Positions 1 to 11,595 of a stretch of 64,000 bases of DNA are shown here, piece by piece. The translations under genes and the position numbers were made by a program. Numbering within the stretch: the stretch's first letter is position 1; every line of letters begins with the position of its first letter. The DNA is from Ailanthus altissimus (lineage: Eukaryota > Streptophyta > Magnoliopsida > Sapindales > Simaroubaceae): assembly GCA_946807835.1 (NCBI GenBank), contig OX327710.1, positions 10,404,501 through 10,468,500 on the forward strand, written 5' to 3'. The notes beneath the pieces are model-generated. The model ran no database searches and was not told where the DNA came from. It saw nothing but the letters and a program-made list of their open reading frames with translations.

Positions 1-588
1 TTGTGGATGCTTATTTTGTATACTCTTCCAACTAACTGTTGCACCGTTGAGAAAAAACATATATCCAGATTGAAAGTCTAAATTAGTATATCCCTTCACT
101 TGTAAGTTACTTTCTCCATAAATTAAAAACTTATCCTTTATACCATTAAGGTATTTCAAGATATGTTTCATGACCATCTAATAGTCATTACCTGAATCAA
201 ACTAATTACCAGCTCATAACACTTACTGTCATATTGATGTCAGGTCTCGTACATAATATGACGTATATTACACTACTTATAGCTAATGCATATGGTATAT
301 TAACAATCTAACTATTTTATCTTCGTTCTAAGGACACATCCTTCAATAATGATAAATGTCATATTTGAAACATACATTAACTGTCTTATAGTTACTAAAG
401 TTATACCTTTTAAGAACACTTTTTTATGTATGAGGATTGGAAGAGTAATATCAACCTCATAACTTTATCTTTATAAAGTTTTATACTTAATATCTAGGAT
501 GCCTTTCCCAAATCCTTTATGGAAAAATTCTTACTCAAATACTCTTGTTTAACTATAACATATTTATATCATTTTCGATAATGAATAT

Positions 589-603
589 GTTATCTACATA
601 AAG
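589..603 (-). pseudogene. Copia reverse transcriptase active-site relic
   Basis: The minus strand reads LYVDN at the place of the Copia catalytic motif (Y/F-V-D-D), flanked by recognisable RT-like residues from about 640 down to 300. The second catalytic Asp has become Asn, and stops on both sides confirm that the copy is dead. Confidence 0.6.
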
Positions 604-1279
604 AACAAAAAAGACAATTATGCTACCATTAATTTTTTTTAGTATAAACACGCTTCTTTTTCATTTTTGATAAAACCACACCCTTTGATTAGTTCATCAA
701 AATAAAGATCTACCTTCAAAAATTATGTTTAAGTTTATAAATGAACTTCTTCAGTTTGCATACTAGATTAGAAGTTAAGCTGGATGTAAAACCTTCAAGC
801 TGCTCTCTTCCTTGATATATCCATTCAAGAAAGCCATCTTTACATCCATATACTAGATCTCAAAATTATAGTGTGCAACAATAGCCAATAATATTCTAAT
901 CGACTTTAATATGGCTATTGGTAAAAAGATTCCTCATAATAGATTCCAGATCTTTGAGTATAACTTTTTGCAACCAGTCGAGTTTTAAAGTCTCTACCTC
1001 TCCATTGAGTTCATACTTTTGCTTGTAAACCCATTTACAACCAATCAAAACTTTTTCTTCAGGAAACTCAACCAAGTCCTAAACTTAATTGACAAGCATA
1101 GAGTCAATTTTGAATTTTATAGCTTCTTTCTATTTTCCTGAATCGATGTCCAATATTGCCTCTTTATAAGTTATAAGATCATTTTCTTCAACTAAAAAAA
1201 TTTCAAACACACCTTCAGGTATAATATCATACCTAATAGGCAGTTTTGAGATAATTTTCAAATTACGCGGAAGGTGTGT

Positions 1280-1588
1280 CTGTAAGAGTGTGTGGAGCCC
1301 ACCCAACACCTTGGGTCTACCAGGATATCAACTGGTGCACCACTCATCCCCCTGTAGGTAATTTATGCTCCCAACCAATGTTGAACCTGGGATCTCATCC
1401 CTTATAGGTCTTTAAGGTTCGATGGGTTGTACCTATCGAACCTTAAAGACCTATAAGGGATGAGATCCCAGGTTCAACATTGGTTGGGGCGTAGGTAACC
1501 TATGGATTGTGTGCTAGGACGTTAGTGGTCCTGAAGTGTCACCCAGCTAGTAGACTAAAGAGTTAGTAGGTCTCACACACTCTTACAG
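1280..1588. mobile_element. 309-bp foldback DNA element (MITE-like)
   Basis: The ends are inverted repeats of at least 15 bp (CTGTAAGAGTGTGTG at 1280-1294, its complement at 1574-1588). Inside, two arms of about 55 bp (about 1369-1423 and 1434-1488) are near-perfect inverted copies around a loop of about 10 bp, so the transcript would fold into one long hairpin. It has no coding capacity. I could not find a clear target-site duplication, so the superfamily is open. It sits between the RT and integrase relics of the Copia fossil and is therefore younger than it. Confidence 0.65.
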
Positions 1589-2180
1589 TTGCAACGGTAT
1601 CTCATTCAATTGAGCCTGATGTTTCATCATTAGTTCATAAATTTCTTCTACAATCCATACGACCTATAAGAAATTGTTTCTCTGGGAAAGTGGCATTATG
1701 AACAACGAACACGTTCATTTATTAGGATTATAGAACTCATATCCCATTGAGTGTTTGAGATATCCAATGAACTGATACTTATACCACTTGGGTGCAAGTT
1801 TATTCTATTACATAACTTTTATGTAAGCAAAAGAACTCTAAATCTTAACATACTTAAAACTTTTCTCCTAGTTTATATCTCATACGGAGTAGTAGATACA
1901 ACTTTTGATAAAACTTTGTTCAACAAGTGAGTAGCAATTTTCAAAGCATAACCTTATAGATATTTTAGAAGATCAGTGAAACTCATTATCAATTGAATCA
2001 TATCTAATAAAGTTCGATTCTGCCTCTTTGAAACATTATTATGTTAAAGAATCCCTAGAGGAATATACTAAGCAAGAATCCTATTTTCTTTCATATGATT
2101 CTCAAATTCACTGCTTATGTATTTATTGCCTCAATCTGATTAAAGGCATTTGATATACATATCAGTTGGTTTTTCTACCT

Positions 2181-2390
2181 TCAGTCAAAACCCTTTGAAC
2201 ATTTGAAAAAGTTTTTGACTTGTGTTTCGTAAAACAATTGTCTATATTGTGACAAATAATTGATAAAAACAATGAAGTAGAAAAAACCACCTATAATAGT
2301 ATATTTCATTAGACTATATACATTACTATGTATTACTTCCAATAAATTAGTGGCATAGTGTCCAATTCCCGTAAAATGAGATTTGGTCAT
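2181..2390 (-). pseudogene. Copia integrase N-terminal fragment
   Basis: The 69-residue frame begins with a stretch typical of the Copia integrase core start (TKSHFTGIGHYATNLLEVIH, then GGFFYFIVF). The first core Asp (normally HTD or HSD) reads HSN here. The frame closes soon after, so only a piece of the rve domain is left. It lies upstream of the RT relic on the minus strand, the gene order that defines Copia. Confidence 0.7.
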
Positions 2391-3028
2391 CTTCTAATTG
2401 AATACAAGATTTATAAATTAAATAGGATTCTATGGTAAGATCAACTATCTGACCATCCCTAATTAGATGGGTTAGGCGTTTCACGCCTATATGACTTAAT
2501 CTCATTTGCCAAAATTATGTACTATTCACAATTCACAAACTACTACTTGTTCTATTTACGTATGCATTCAAGACATTTTTTATTGTATCTTAAATATAAT
2601 GGTCATTCATCAACTGATAGTCAGCTTAGTAAAACATTATCATTATTATTTGAACATAAAGAATTATTCCTAATGTATACATGATAACCCTTTCCGTCTA
2701 ACACAGAGAGTGATATGATTTGCCTCATAATGTTTGGCATAAAATAACAATTATACAACATAATGCTTCTGTCAAAAGGGAGAGATGACTTAAAAGTCCT
2801 AACAGCTTCAACGTATTGAAAATCTTCATTTCTTATGCAAAGTTGTCTTTCTCCTTCTATAGCTTCCTAACATTGCTCAAATCATACAACAAATTGCAAA
2901 TATGAGATAAACATGTGGTATCTAATACTTACTCATTACTAGCATCATATACTAATGAAATGCCAGTGATTGGCAAACAGACACCTAAGAGGTTTTATCC
3001 TGTCTATGGCAAGGTACTTTGTACTGTA

Positions 3029-3064
3029 ACATTTGTAGTGTCCAATTGCACCGTAATGAAAACA
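3029..3064 (-). pseudogene. Copia gag zinc-knuckle relic
   Basis: The minus strand reads CFHYGAIGHYKC, the Copia nucleocapsid CX2CX4HX4C box with the second Cys changed to Tyr. It lies about 0.65 kb upstream of the integrase fragment, the expected spacing for a gag to integrase order. Confidence 0.6.
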
Positions 3065-4598
3065 CTTTCCTTTATTTTTGATTTGACTCTCAAATCATCC
3101 TTTATAATCACATGCTCCCGCTGAATATCATTAGATATTAAGGCCATGATATTTGATTTGACTCTTAAATCATCCTTTATTCATTTCTAATAATTTTTCA
3201 CCTCTTCTGAAGAAGTATTATCAGAAACACATCTTGTCATCTTTTGATCAACGATATATATAAGTTATTTAGAATCTAATATAATTCTCAGATTCATTAG
3301 CCAATTATTATTTTTTCGATGCCCTGTAGTTTATGTGCATTTAATATATGTATGTAATGGATTGCTCGTACTCTTCTTATCTACATAAGACAAAATAAGA
3401 GATGTTTAGCAGAATATTTCTAATTGTCAATAAAAACACTTTAAATCATGGATATAATGGTTATATATTTTTATTCTAAAGACACCTTTTCATTGCTTTA
3501 CATATTCCTTTTAATCTCTTAAACAGGAAAACTAAAATTTAAACGCTTTAAATTTTAGTGTGAAGTAGATCCAATTGGCATTCTACTCCGGCCTCATACT
3601 TTAGCAATATTGGCCTTTGTAAAAATTCAAAAGGTAGATAACTCTTATCAATTACATCTTATGCAACTCTTACCACTAATCCTAAATACACTTTATCCTT
3701 ATGCTTTAGTAATATTAGGAAGTGTGTTCCAAATTAACTCATCAATGATCTAATATAAGTTACTGATACTACCCTCATACTTTATCAATATTAGATAATA
3801 CTTTCGCCTTATATTTGTCTCATCTTGTGTTTAACTAGCATAGTCCAAATCACACTGACCAGTTCTTCATGCTTTAGCAATATTGGAAAAGACCGAAGTG
3901 ACTTGTCTAGTACCATATTAACAAGACCAACCATGTATAATATTATCTCATAATGATAGACATTTTCAATCTGACTAAGAAAGATTTTTGTAATTTATCT
4001 ACGTCTTATGAGGATGTGATTCTCAATTAGAGCATTTGTTTCACTCAAACATAACTAACTCCCATCAGTAGGGCTCTCATTGTGGTTAGTAGTACAAATA
4101 AATGATTAATAGTTTATAATACAATAATATAACAATTATAATAGTGCATAAATTAAATTTCATATACATATAACGCAAAATAGAGTGACCTATTTGGAAC
4201 GTCGTAGCATTACACACTTCAACCCTACGACGTTATCACATAATGCCCTAGCATCAATAAGCCCAACACCCCAGCGATTTGTATGGACAACACTCTAGCT
4301 TGGCACACTACACCGCTGTAAAATTATCATATAACGCCCTTACAGTGACAAGCCAACGCCCCAACATTTTAACCTGCAAATAGCATGACGAACACCTTGA
4401 TATTACATGTCCAGTGCCCTAGTATTTATCCATCCTTAATGAACACTATAGTGTTAAACACGTAATGCCTCAACATTACTTCGAGCAATGACCTGATTCT
4501 ACATTTTCAACACTTGAAAATACAAAATGCATCGTTTCTTAGCATCCCAAACAACTCAAGAACAATTCATTAATCTAGAAACACACAAAAATATATTC

Positions 4599-4607
4599 TG
4601 ATACCAT
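4599..4607 (-). other. Primer binding site of the Copia element (tRNA-Met type)
   Basis: The minus strand reads TGGTATCAG, the start of the initiator-Met tRNA complement used by most Copia elements, three bases past the end of the LTR at 4611-6389. Confidence 0.65.
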
Positions 4608-4610
4608 TCT

Positions 4611-6389
4611 TGAAGTAAAATAAAGATACATACATGTGATTGTGTACATGTTGATTAATTTTGAAATGCATGTTTAACACACATTAGACAGTGGAATTAT
4701 ATATAATTAGTCAACAAATACACTTAGGATATGAAATCAAATATAGTAATAGTTACAAAATTAGAAAACATACCCTTGAAGACGATTTGGTGAAGATTCA
4801 AACTTCCAGAGCTCACCCAAAATGATCTCGTTGATCAATTCTAGTCCGTAACAATCAGGTGGGATTACAGAGCTAGAATAGTAGCGTTTTAATCTCCAAC
4901 AAGATCAATTTTCGTGCAAAATAGTTCAACATTTGAACTTTTCTCTCAAATGGCCAAATATGAAAAATAGACTTATTGCAATATTTGTAAACCTTAGTTT
5001 ATATATGGCCAAAAAATGGGGACCTATTTGTAACATTTGCAAAGTTTAAAATACTTAGCCAATCAACACTTGACACTTGTCTTCTATACATCCTATGCAC
5101 GAAGACAAGTGTCCCACTTTACTTGCCACTCGTCATCTATTAAATCCATGCATATGACATATGTCATTCATGCATCAAATGCAATTGCCATGTGTCACTC
5201 ATGCATGATATGTATTTGTCATGTGTGACATTTTAATTAATTAACTACTTTAACTAATAAAATATAGGTTTAATTGTTAAACCTTGACACATATATTTTC
5301 TAAGAAATCTTGGAAGAGATTTTGGAACAAATATTGATTTTCAATTTTTTTGTAGATTTAATTATTCGATCCGGTTCGCTACCCTACTACTAAATTAGTA
5401 CACTTTATATTATGAGTCTTTTTAGGTTCATACTTATTTATCTTATAGAATTTTTTTGTAAGTCCATGAATGATGCCTCACATACAAAATTATGGATATT
5501 ATAGAACGACACATTGAACTATACAAACTGAGGTCAATCATATTCATATAATCCTTCCGTCCCCTATATCATAGAATAGCATAGATATAGATCATCACCG
5601 TCAAATCTCTATATGCTCGACTGTGAATTTATCCCAAGATTTGTATTCTCATATACAATATTTGCAAACTCATTATGATATTTTTTAACCTTAGAGAAAA
5701 CTCTTTTTCAATGTTTATGTTTGTGATCATAAGACTTCATAAAATACAATTCTTGGAGTATCAGGATATACAACTCACCCATATGAGTTGGTGGATCCTA
5801 TATCTATGTACACCAAACTGCATGAGCATCAAACAATACCCAATGACACGTAGAGGTCAGACATGCATGAAATCAAAGCATGGTGGCTCATAAGCCACAA
5901 TGGCGCTAAAGTCAAATGACCATGAATACTACTCAACTCAATAAGACTCTCTATTGACGGCACTATGGGATCTCTATTAGAGATCTTTATGATTCTGTTC
6001 AGTGGCTAGTCTTTTCTGAATACCTGTATGCTTATATGAGCTTTTTGGTAAGATTAACAAACTAGACAATTCAAATATAGACATATACTGATCCAGAAGA
6101 AATACCGATTGACCCGTATGACAACCATAGATCAAGAATGATGTTTTAAGAATATATTATACAATGACATATCATAACACCATTTACAACTCTTTACAAC
6201 TATGTCATTACTATTATATTTTTAAGTCTTTGTTTCATTTTAGATAAGGTTCTAACTCTTAAAATTGTTGACTCTTAACGCTAACCCAATTTTCATTAGA
6301 TCAGATATAAACTCCTTTAAATATACAATACCTTAAAATGTAACAAGCTTACTATCATTTAATTAAGTACTATTGATTATATTGTAACA
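4611..6389 (-). repeat. 5' LTR of the Copia fossil
   Basis: On the plus strand the segment begins TGAAGT next to the primer site and ends GTAACA where MULE coding sequence resumes. Long stretches (about 5450-6330) align by eye, though well diverged, with the solo LTR at 21927-24164, including matching short runs around the 'aactcaa..aagactctc' and 'gatcataa' segments. There is no credible gene in it; short frames at 5037-5228 and 5675-5893 are chance. Confidence 0.55.
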
Positions 6390-6597
6390 AACCTAAGAAA
6401 GAAATATCCCTATGCTATATATAAGAAATTATTTTGGGCAGCAACTAGAGCTATAAGTGAAAAGGAATAGGCCTTACATATAAAGCAAATCAAGACAGTA
6501 AGGAAGGATGATAAAGGTGTGTATGAATATCTTTAAAATATTGACAAAATAGAGTGGGCCTTGCATACTTTTATTGATGAAGCCAAGTGTGACCATA
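6390..6597 (+). pseudogene. MULE (Mutator-like) transposase, first fragment
   Basis: The plus-strand translation reads YAIYKKLFWAATRAISEKE and then EYL, a stop, and NIDKIEWALHTFIDEAKCDH, the MULE transposase segment that follows the catalytic core. The N-terminal part was cut off by the Copia insertion at 6389/6390. The reading continues at 7911 on the far side of an inserted LTR. In-frame stops show it is a pseudogene. Confidence 0.7.
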
Positions 6598-7910
6598 TGA
6601 TAACGGCGTAAAAGCACTAGTGTTATTTACATCTAACTTTCATATTTTACTCTAAATCATAAATATTTGGCTATTTAATTATAATTTTTTTTATCATAAA
6701 TAGATTCACGATGGAAAATGTGACGCATATAAACAAATGAGAGTCGAATCAGACGTCAAATGAAGAATTACGCTCAAAATACAAAAGGGACACTAGGGCT
6801 GGGTGCCGCAGCGCCCAGCGACTTAGTGCCACGGCGTTCGTGGCGGTGAACAGTAACTAATGAATAGTATTTTACTACAGTAACCTTTGAATAGTAATTT
6901 GAAGACAAAAAAACCTATGAATAGAAGGCCAAAAATCCTAAGAAATGAGAGGAGAGAAAAAGAGAAAAAGAGAAAAAAAATAGGCAAAAACTTAGAGAGA
7001 ATTCACAACACAAATCGAAGATCAAAGCCAAAGATTAAAGAACCAAGATCAAGATTCAAGTTTCAAGTCAAGATTGAGGAAGAAGCACATCAAGGAGTCA
7101 CTTTAATTAGTTTTTCTTCTCTTTCTTTATCATGATGTTTTTTTTCTTGTTAATCTTTATAAATTGGTTTGATACTTTTAGTTTTGTGATAGGTTAATTT
7201 GTTCATCTAGGGTTAGACTATGTGAACTTAGTATGGATTTAGATTATGTTAAGTTTTAGTTTATGAACTTGATACATTCAATTGATTCATTTTATCTTAT
7301 GTTTAATGCTTTTATTATACCTGATCAATATTTTGAATGATTGAGGAATCATGATGAACTCGCTAGAGGGATTCATGTGTTTAGTTTAGGGTAGTTTGAT
7401 GTATGATCATAGGGTAACAACTATGAGTTCCATCTAGGATAGACATATACCTAGGTAGCATGTGTGGTATAATTTAGACTTGATCTTAATGAATTACATT
7501 CTAATTTGATTTTCATAGACATATAGATGATTGTTAGAATGCGTAATATAGTCACTTGACAATTGACAGAGGTTTGTAATGAGATTAGTGTCTAAGCCAA
7601 TAATTAGTATTAAAAGATTAACTAAGTGGTTAATGAGTCCAATGAAATACTAGGGGATGAGTCAAAACCATAGATTATTTTTATTTGTGAATTCTACTAT
7701 TTACTTTTATTTAGTTAATTGAGATAATTAGATTAGTTAAATAAATTTCAGATTTAAGTTTTCTGAATAAAAGTTAAGTAGGTACAATTTTAGTACTTGA
7801 TTTATAGAATTAGACCGCATAGTCTTTATAGGATCGATACTTGGACTTAAAATCCTATATTACTTGATATGATAGCGTGCACTTGTGCTTAACTAGTATA
7901 GCACCAATCA
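6598..7910 (+). repeat. Single Athila-type LTR (copy A, 1313 bp) inside the MULE
   Basis: It starts TGATAACGGCGTAAAAG and ends ACCAATCA, and matches the LTRs at 26866-28180, 33292-37380 and 41076-42124 along its whole length. No internal region remains; only AGTTTT, the first bases after an LTR of this family, precede the resumed MULE frame. The flanking pentamers (CCATA and AGTTT) do not match, so this was not a clean LTR-LTR recombination or the junctions have decayed. The 82-aa frame at 6887-7135 is chance. Confidence 0.8.
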
Positions 7911-8575
7911 AGTTTTGTAACCAACAACATAACTGAGTCATGGAATGGTTGGTTGAATATTTACAGAGACAAGCATGTATTAACTACTTTAGAGTTCATT
8001 AGGAGGAAAATAGAGACAAGATTGCCTAAGAGGTCAGAACAAGGTCAAGAAGTGGATGGCATCTGAATACAATCTGCCATTAGTTGTAAACAGGAAATTG
8101 AAGGCAACTAGAAAGCAAGAGATATGTGAAACTGTTAAGAGAAAGTGACTAGGAATTTAAGGTCATTGATGAGCATTGGGCAACTTAAATAGTTGATTTG
8201 GAGAATAAGGTATGTGATTGTGGAACATATCAACTAAATTCCATGCAAGTATGTCATGTCTTACATTACAATGAGGAATGATGATCCAGTTGATTATATT
8301 GATCCCAAGCTGACTATGCAAGCATATTCGACCACTTATTCAAAAATTATCCATCCCTTTCCAAATCATAATGCTTGGCCTATTGTGGAAGGGCTTACAA
8401 TCAATACTCCTAATGTTAAAGTAAGATGGGAAGGCCAAAGATTAGTAGAATGAGATAGTAAGGTAAAAATAGACTTGAGTCTAGAAAATCAAACCAGAGA
8501 ACAATGAAATATGGTCAATGTGGTCAATTTGGACATAAGAAAAGAGAATGTAAGAATGCACCATCATTATAGGTA
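7911..8575 (+). pseudogene. MULE transposase, second fragment with SWIM and zinc-knuckle relics
   Basis: The frame resumes with VTNNITESWNGWL, typical of MULE transposases just upstream of the SWIM domain. SWIM-like residues (VCDCGTYQLNSMQVCH) follow near 8210-8255, then the linker at 8256-8453, and a terminal knuckle at 8510-8551 (QCGQFGHKKREC) in which the first Cys is now Tyr. Stops and frameshifts are frequent. The two MULE pieces join across the inserted LTR, which makes the MULE older than the LTR. Confidence 0.75.
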
Positions 8576-8782
8576 ATTTAATTATCTTAATGCATATTCT
8601 TTTAGTATTAATTTACTTGTAAATAACAAGACTAACTACAAGCTCAATTTGTCATGCAAGTGTTCAATGACAATCAAATGCTGAACCAAGATAACTTAAT
8701 CAACCAAGATAACCTAATCAATCAAGACAGCCCAACAAAAGACCATTTTAGAGAGTTGGGATTCCTAAAATCAATTTGATAG
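8576..8782. other. MULE 3' flank, no gene seen
   Basis: Short AT-rich sequence with a tandem-like run of 'aaccaagataac' near 8685-8730. I see no coding signal. Confidence 0.4.
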
Positions 8783-8787
8783 CAAGG
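8783..8787. repeat. Target-site duplication CAAGG, left copy
   Basis: CAAGG abuts the left LTR here and the right LTR at 20796-20800, marking one clean insertion of the 12-kb element. Confidence 0.85.
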
Positions 8788-10225
8788 TGACACGTCCAGA
8801 ATATAGAAGTTATTCTCAAGTGCAGGATTGTCGAAGTAATAAATAACCCGATGAGAACGGGGTCGATCCACAGGGAAGTAGAATTAAAATTACAAATTAT
8901 AAACACTTTAAAGATAATTAATGCAGTATAAGATGTTTGTAAATATTATTTCAATTAACCAATTCAAATAAAAAGCTAAGGTTACGGGGATTCACTCTTG
9001 GCATAAGAAGTAAGAATATATTTAACTTTTTATTTTTTTATAACTCAATTGGAATCCTCACACAAAGGAGGTTCCAACCGGAAAATATAGCAATTAAAGT
9101 TCATTATCATTTATATATTGATTAGTATTTATTTCTTTCAATTATTATACACCAAATCTTATAAATGGGTTCAAGTATTTATTATGCCAATCTTTATATT
9201 TGTCTACAATAAATTAAGACTCCCACTTTATAAGAAAGGTTATATAAACCAAATCTTGTAAATGGTTTCAATAATTTATTGTGCCAAGTATTAAGTTTGT
9301 CAATAATAAATCAAGAATAACCACTTTAGAAGAAATGGTATTAATTCTACAAACAAAATAAATACATCATATATAAATTTACATAACTTAAAAATGAAGC
9401 ATTAAATTCATGAATAAATATTAAACATATCTTATTACCTTGCCAAGAGCTTCACCCTTTTACCTTAGCTTAAACAAAATTATTTGGACATAATAAAACT
9501 AAATAAAAAGAAAAGAAATGGAAGAAGAAATAACATGACTTAATAGTAAACAAGAGAAATAATAGTACAAGGAAATGGATATAAAGGAAAAGTATTTTGA
9601 ACTAAATTCTAACTTTCTAATTATATTATTTAGGCATAAACAAGCCACCTATTTATAGAAAAACATGGATAAATCGAGACAAATTTGGAGGGAACTACTT
9701 GGTTGATGAAAGTCAAGAATGGTGGCAAAATAATTTGCATTCATTATCACTTGGGCACCCACTTGATTATCCAATTTGGAATTGATGTGATCCGAATTAG
9801 CTGTCACTCAAAACATAAAAGTTATAGATAAGTCTCTTATCTTTCCAAATTGAGTGATCTCATACGTATTAGATACGTATTTCTATAGTTATGGGCCAAA
9901 TACTGATAACTGTTCAAACTGGGCCTGTACTGCAGATCAATTCTGTTCTAGGCTAATTTTCACCATCTAAACACTCGAATTTCCAATGCTTTGTGAAATA
10001 CAATATGTTAGCCCATTGAGTCCTCTCTGTACAGGATTAAGAATCACCTCAATTGGATCTTTAGGTAGAAAGTTATGCCCATTTTACCGAACCTGCCACA
10101 AAACAGTTATAAGATAATTAAGTACAATATTGTAAACATACTTAAGTTAAGAAAATTAAATACACTAGTAATACAAAACAATCATGTAAAACTCTTATTA
10201 AATGTGTAATTTCAAGCGTTCATCA
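8788..10225 (-). repeat. 3' LTR of the LOG element
   Basis: 1438 bp, TGATGA..TGTCA in sense. It carries a TATA box (sense TATAAATA at 9650-9657) and, about 205 bp further upstream, two ATACGTAT palindromes at 9862-9869 and 9873-9880. No coding frame of note. Confidence 0.93.
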
Positions 10226-10240
10226 CACCCCCCAACTGGC
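10226..10240 (-). other. 3' polypurine tract of the LOG element
   Basis: In sense GCCAGTTGGGGGGTG ends directly at the LTR start TGATGA, the expected place of the plus-strand primer. Confidence 0.8.
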
Positions 10241-10242
10241 TT

Positions 10243-10261
10243 ATTGCTAGTCCCTAGCAAT
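10243..10261 (-). other. Hairpin next to the polypurine tract
   Basis: Perfect 8-bp stem (sense ATTGCTAG / CTAGCAAT) with loop GGA, two bases upstream of the polypurine tract. The other Athila element has a stem of different sequence at the same place (41036-41055), which hints that the structure is conserved. Confidence 0.65.
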
Positions 10262-11437
10262 TCGAGCATAAATAAAATTTGAACACTACCTAAGTATTTC
10301 AAACAAAACGTCAGTTTTAAAATCACAATCGCTATAAAGGTTATTTCAATCATAACTTCCAAAAATATTTTTGTGTGTGTGTGAATTAAGCCAAAGCCTT
10401 CTTACCACTAACCACAACATATATAGCCTTAAAAATGTTCCAAGTAAAAGCCTCAACTCAATATCCTTACAGGTGAATAATTTGTTTAATGACTTAGGAT
10501 TTCACTCATGGAGTTGGAAAACAGATAATCGCTCAAGAAAAAGTTACATTTAAGGACAGACAGATAAACTAACATTGATCCAAAGATAGGAAAATCAAAT
10601 ATTTAGAGTCAAACCATTATTGTCAAATGCCAGCTTCAAGACTTTAATTATTTAATGCGAATCTTACGAATATAGAATTCGGTGATAAGATTGCTTCCTA
10701 ATGACTTTAGTCTTCTAAAATTGAATGAAGACTTTATTGAACTGAATTGACTTCTTTTCTTTCTTTTTTTTTTTTTTACTCTTTTTTTTAAAGACATAAG
10801 GAATCATTATAACATAAGAGCAATTTATCACCATAATACTTTTCTAATTTTTTTTTTATCCTTCAGCTAAGCAACCAAATCATTCATCATCCTAAATAAT
10901 GTCATTCCAAATAAAAATTAACCATTTCAAAGGATCAATGAAAGTTCGTAAGCTGTTATCTCAAACCTCTCCACTCACTCACAAAAGATATGTGAGTTTA
11001 GAAAATAATATATATACTTAAACATGGAAATTCTTTTGGCTATATATATTGAATCATCCATCTTACCACAAGGCTTAGTATTGTTCTCAAGAAATAATTT
11101 CAGAAGTTATTCTTTAGTAACCTAAATAGAGAAAGTGATTTAAACTAAACAATTTTGAAATCATACATCGATAGTAAAGCAAATTTATTTACGCAAGAGT
11201 TACCAAAAACTTAAGCAACAAACAATTATACATAAAATGCATTAAAAATAAACCAATTAGAATGTGTTTCAAAAGTTTATAATGTACTCTTTACTCTGCC
11301 ATTCTAGAACTAGAATGCGTCTCAAGAATACATAAATGAACATTTTACTCACGCCATTCATGATAATTTTTTTTTTGACATAACAAAGTGATAACAACAA
11401 CAAATAATTAACACTAACATTATATATCAACTATCCT
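10262..11437 (-). other. Untranslated 3' region of the LOG element, no gene
   Basis: About 1.2 kb of AT-rich sequence between the internal G-run and the terminal polypurine tract. I find no frame with coding character. Long untranslated stretches here are usual for Athila elements. Confidence 0.6.
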
Positions 11438-11472
11438 CCCCCCAACCAGATTGAGACATTGTCCTCAATGTC
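11438..11472 (-). other. Internal hairpin plus G-run (second polypurine-like module)
   Basis: In sense GACATTG-AGGA-CAATGTC (11472-11455) forms a perfect 7-bp stem with loop AGGA and is followed by CTGGTTGGGGGG. The pol-less Athila element has the same module at 39704-39740. The layout repeats that of the terminal polypurine tract. Confidence 0.65.
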
Positions 11473-11595
11473 AAAATATAGAAAGAGTAAAATATAGAAG
11501 ATATCACCTGAAACATCTTTTATTGAAAATTAAACCTGCAACAAAATAAAACAAGCCACACAAAAAAAGCTTAAAAATATATAGAAATAGATAGG

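Larger units (their letters stand above)
1..4598 (-). mobile_element. Internal region of a decayed Copia retrotransposon, open at the left edge
   Basis: Read on the minus strand this stretch gives Copia polyprotein pieces in the normal order: a gag zinc knuckle near 3029-3064, the start of integrase at 2181-2390 and a reverse transcriptase relic near 589-603. Stops and frameshifts are everywhere, so it is a fossil. A Met-tRNA type primer binding site at 4599-4607 and an LTR at 4611-6389 close its 5' side; the 3' LTR must lie left of the window. A foldback DNA element sits inside it at 1280-1588. Between the listed pieces I see only decayed coding sequence. Confidence 0.75.

Noticed and set aside
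1380..1450. tRNA-like word GGTTCGA in the foldback element
   Set aside because: No cloverleaf or matching A box; the word is part of the inverted repeat arm.
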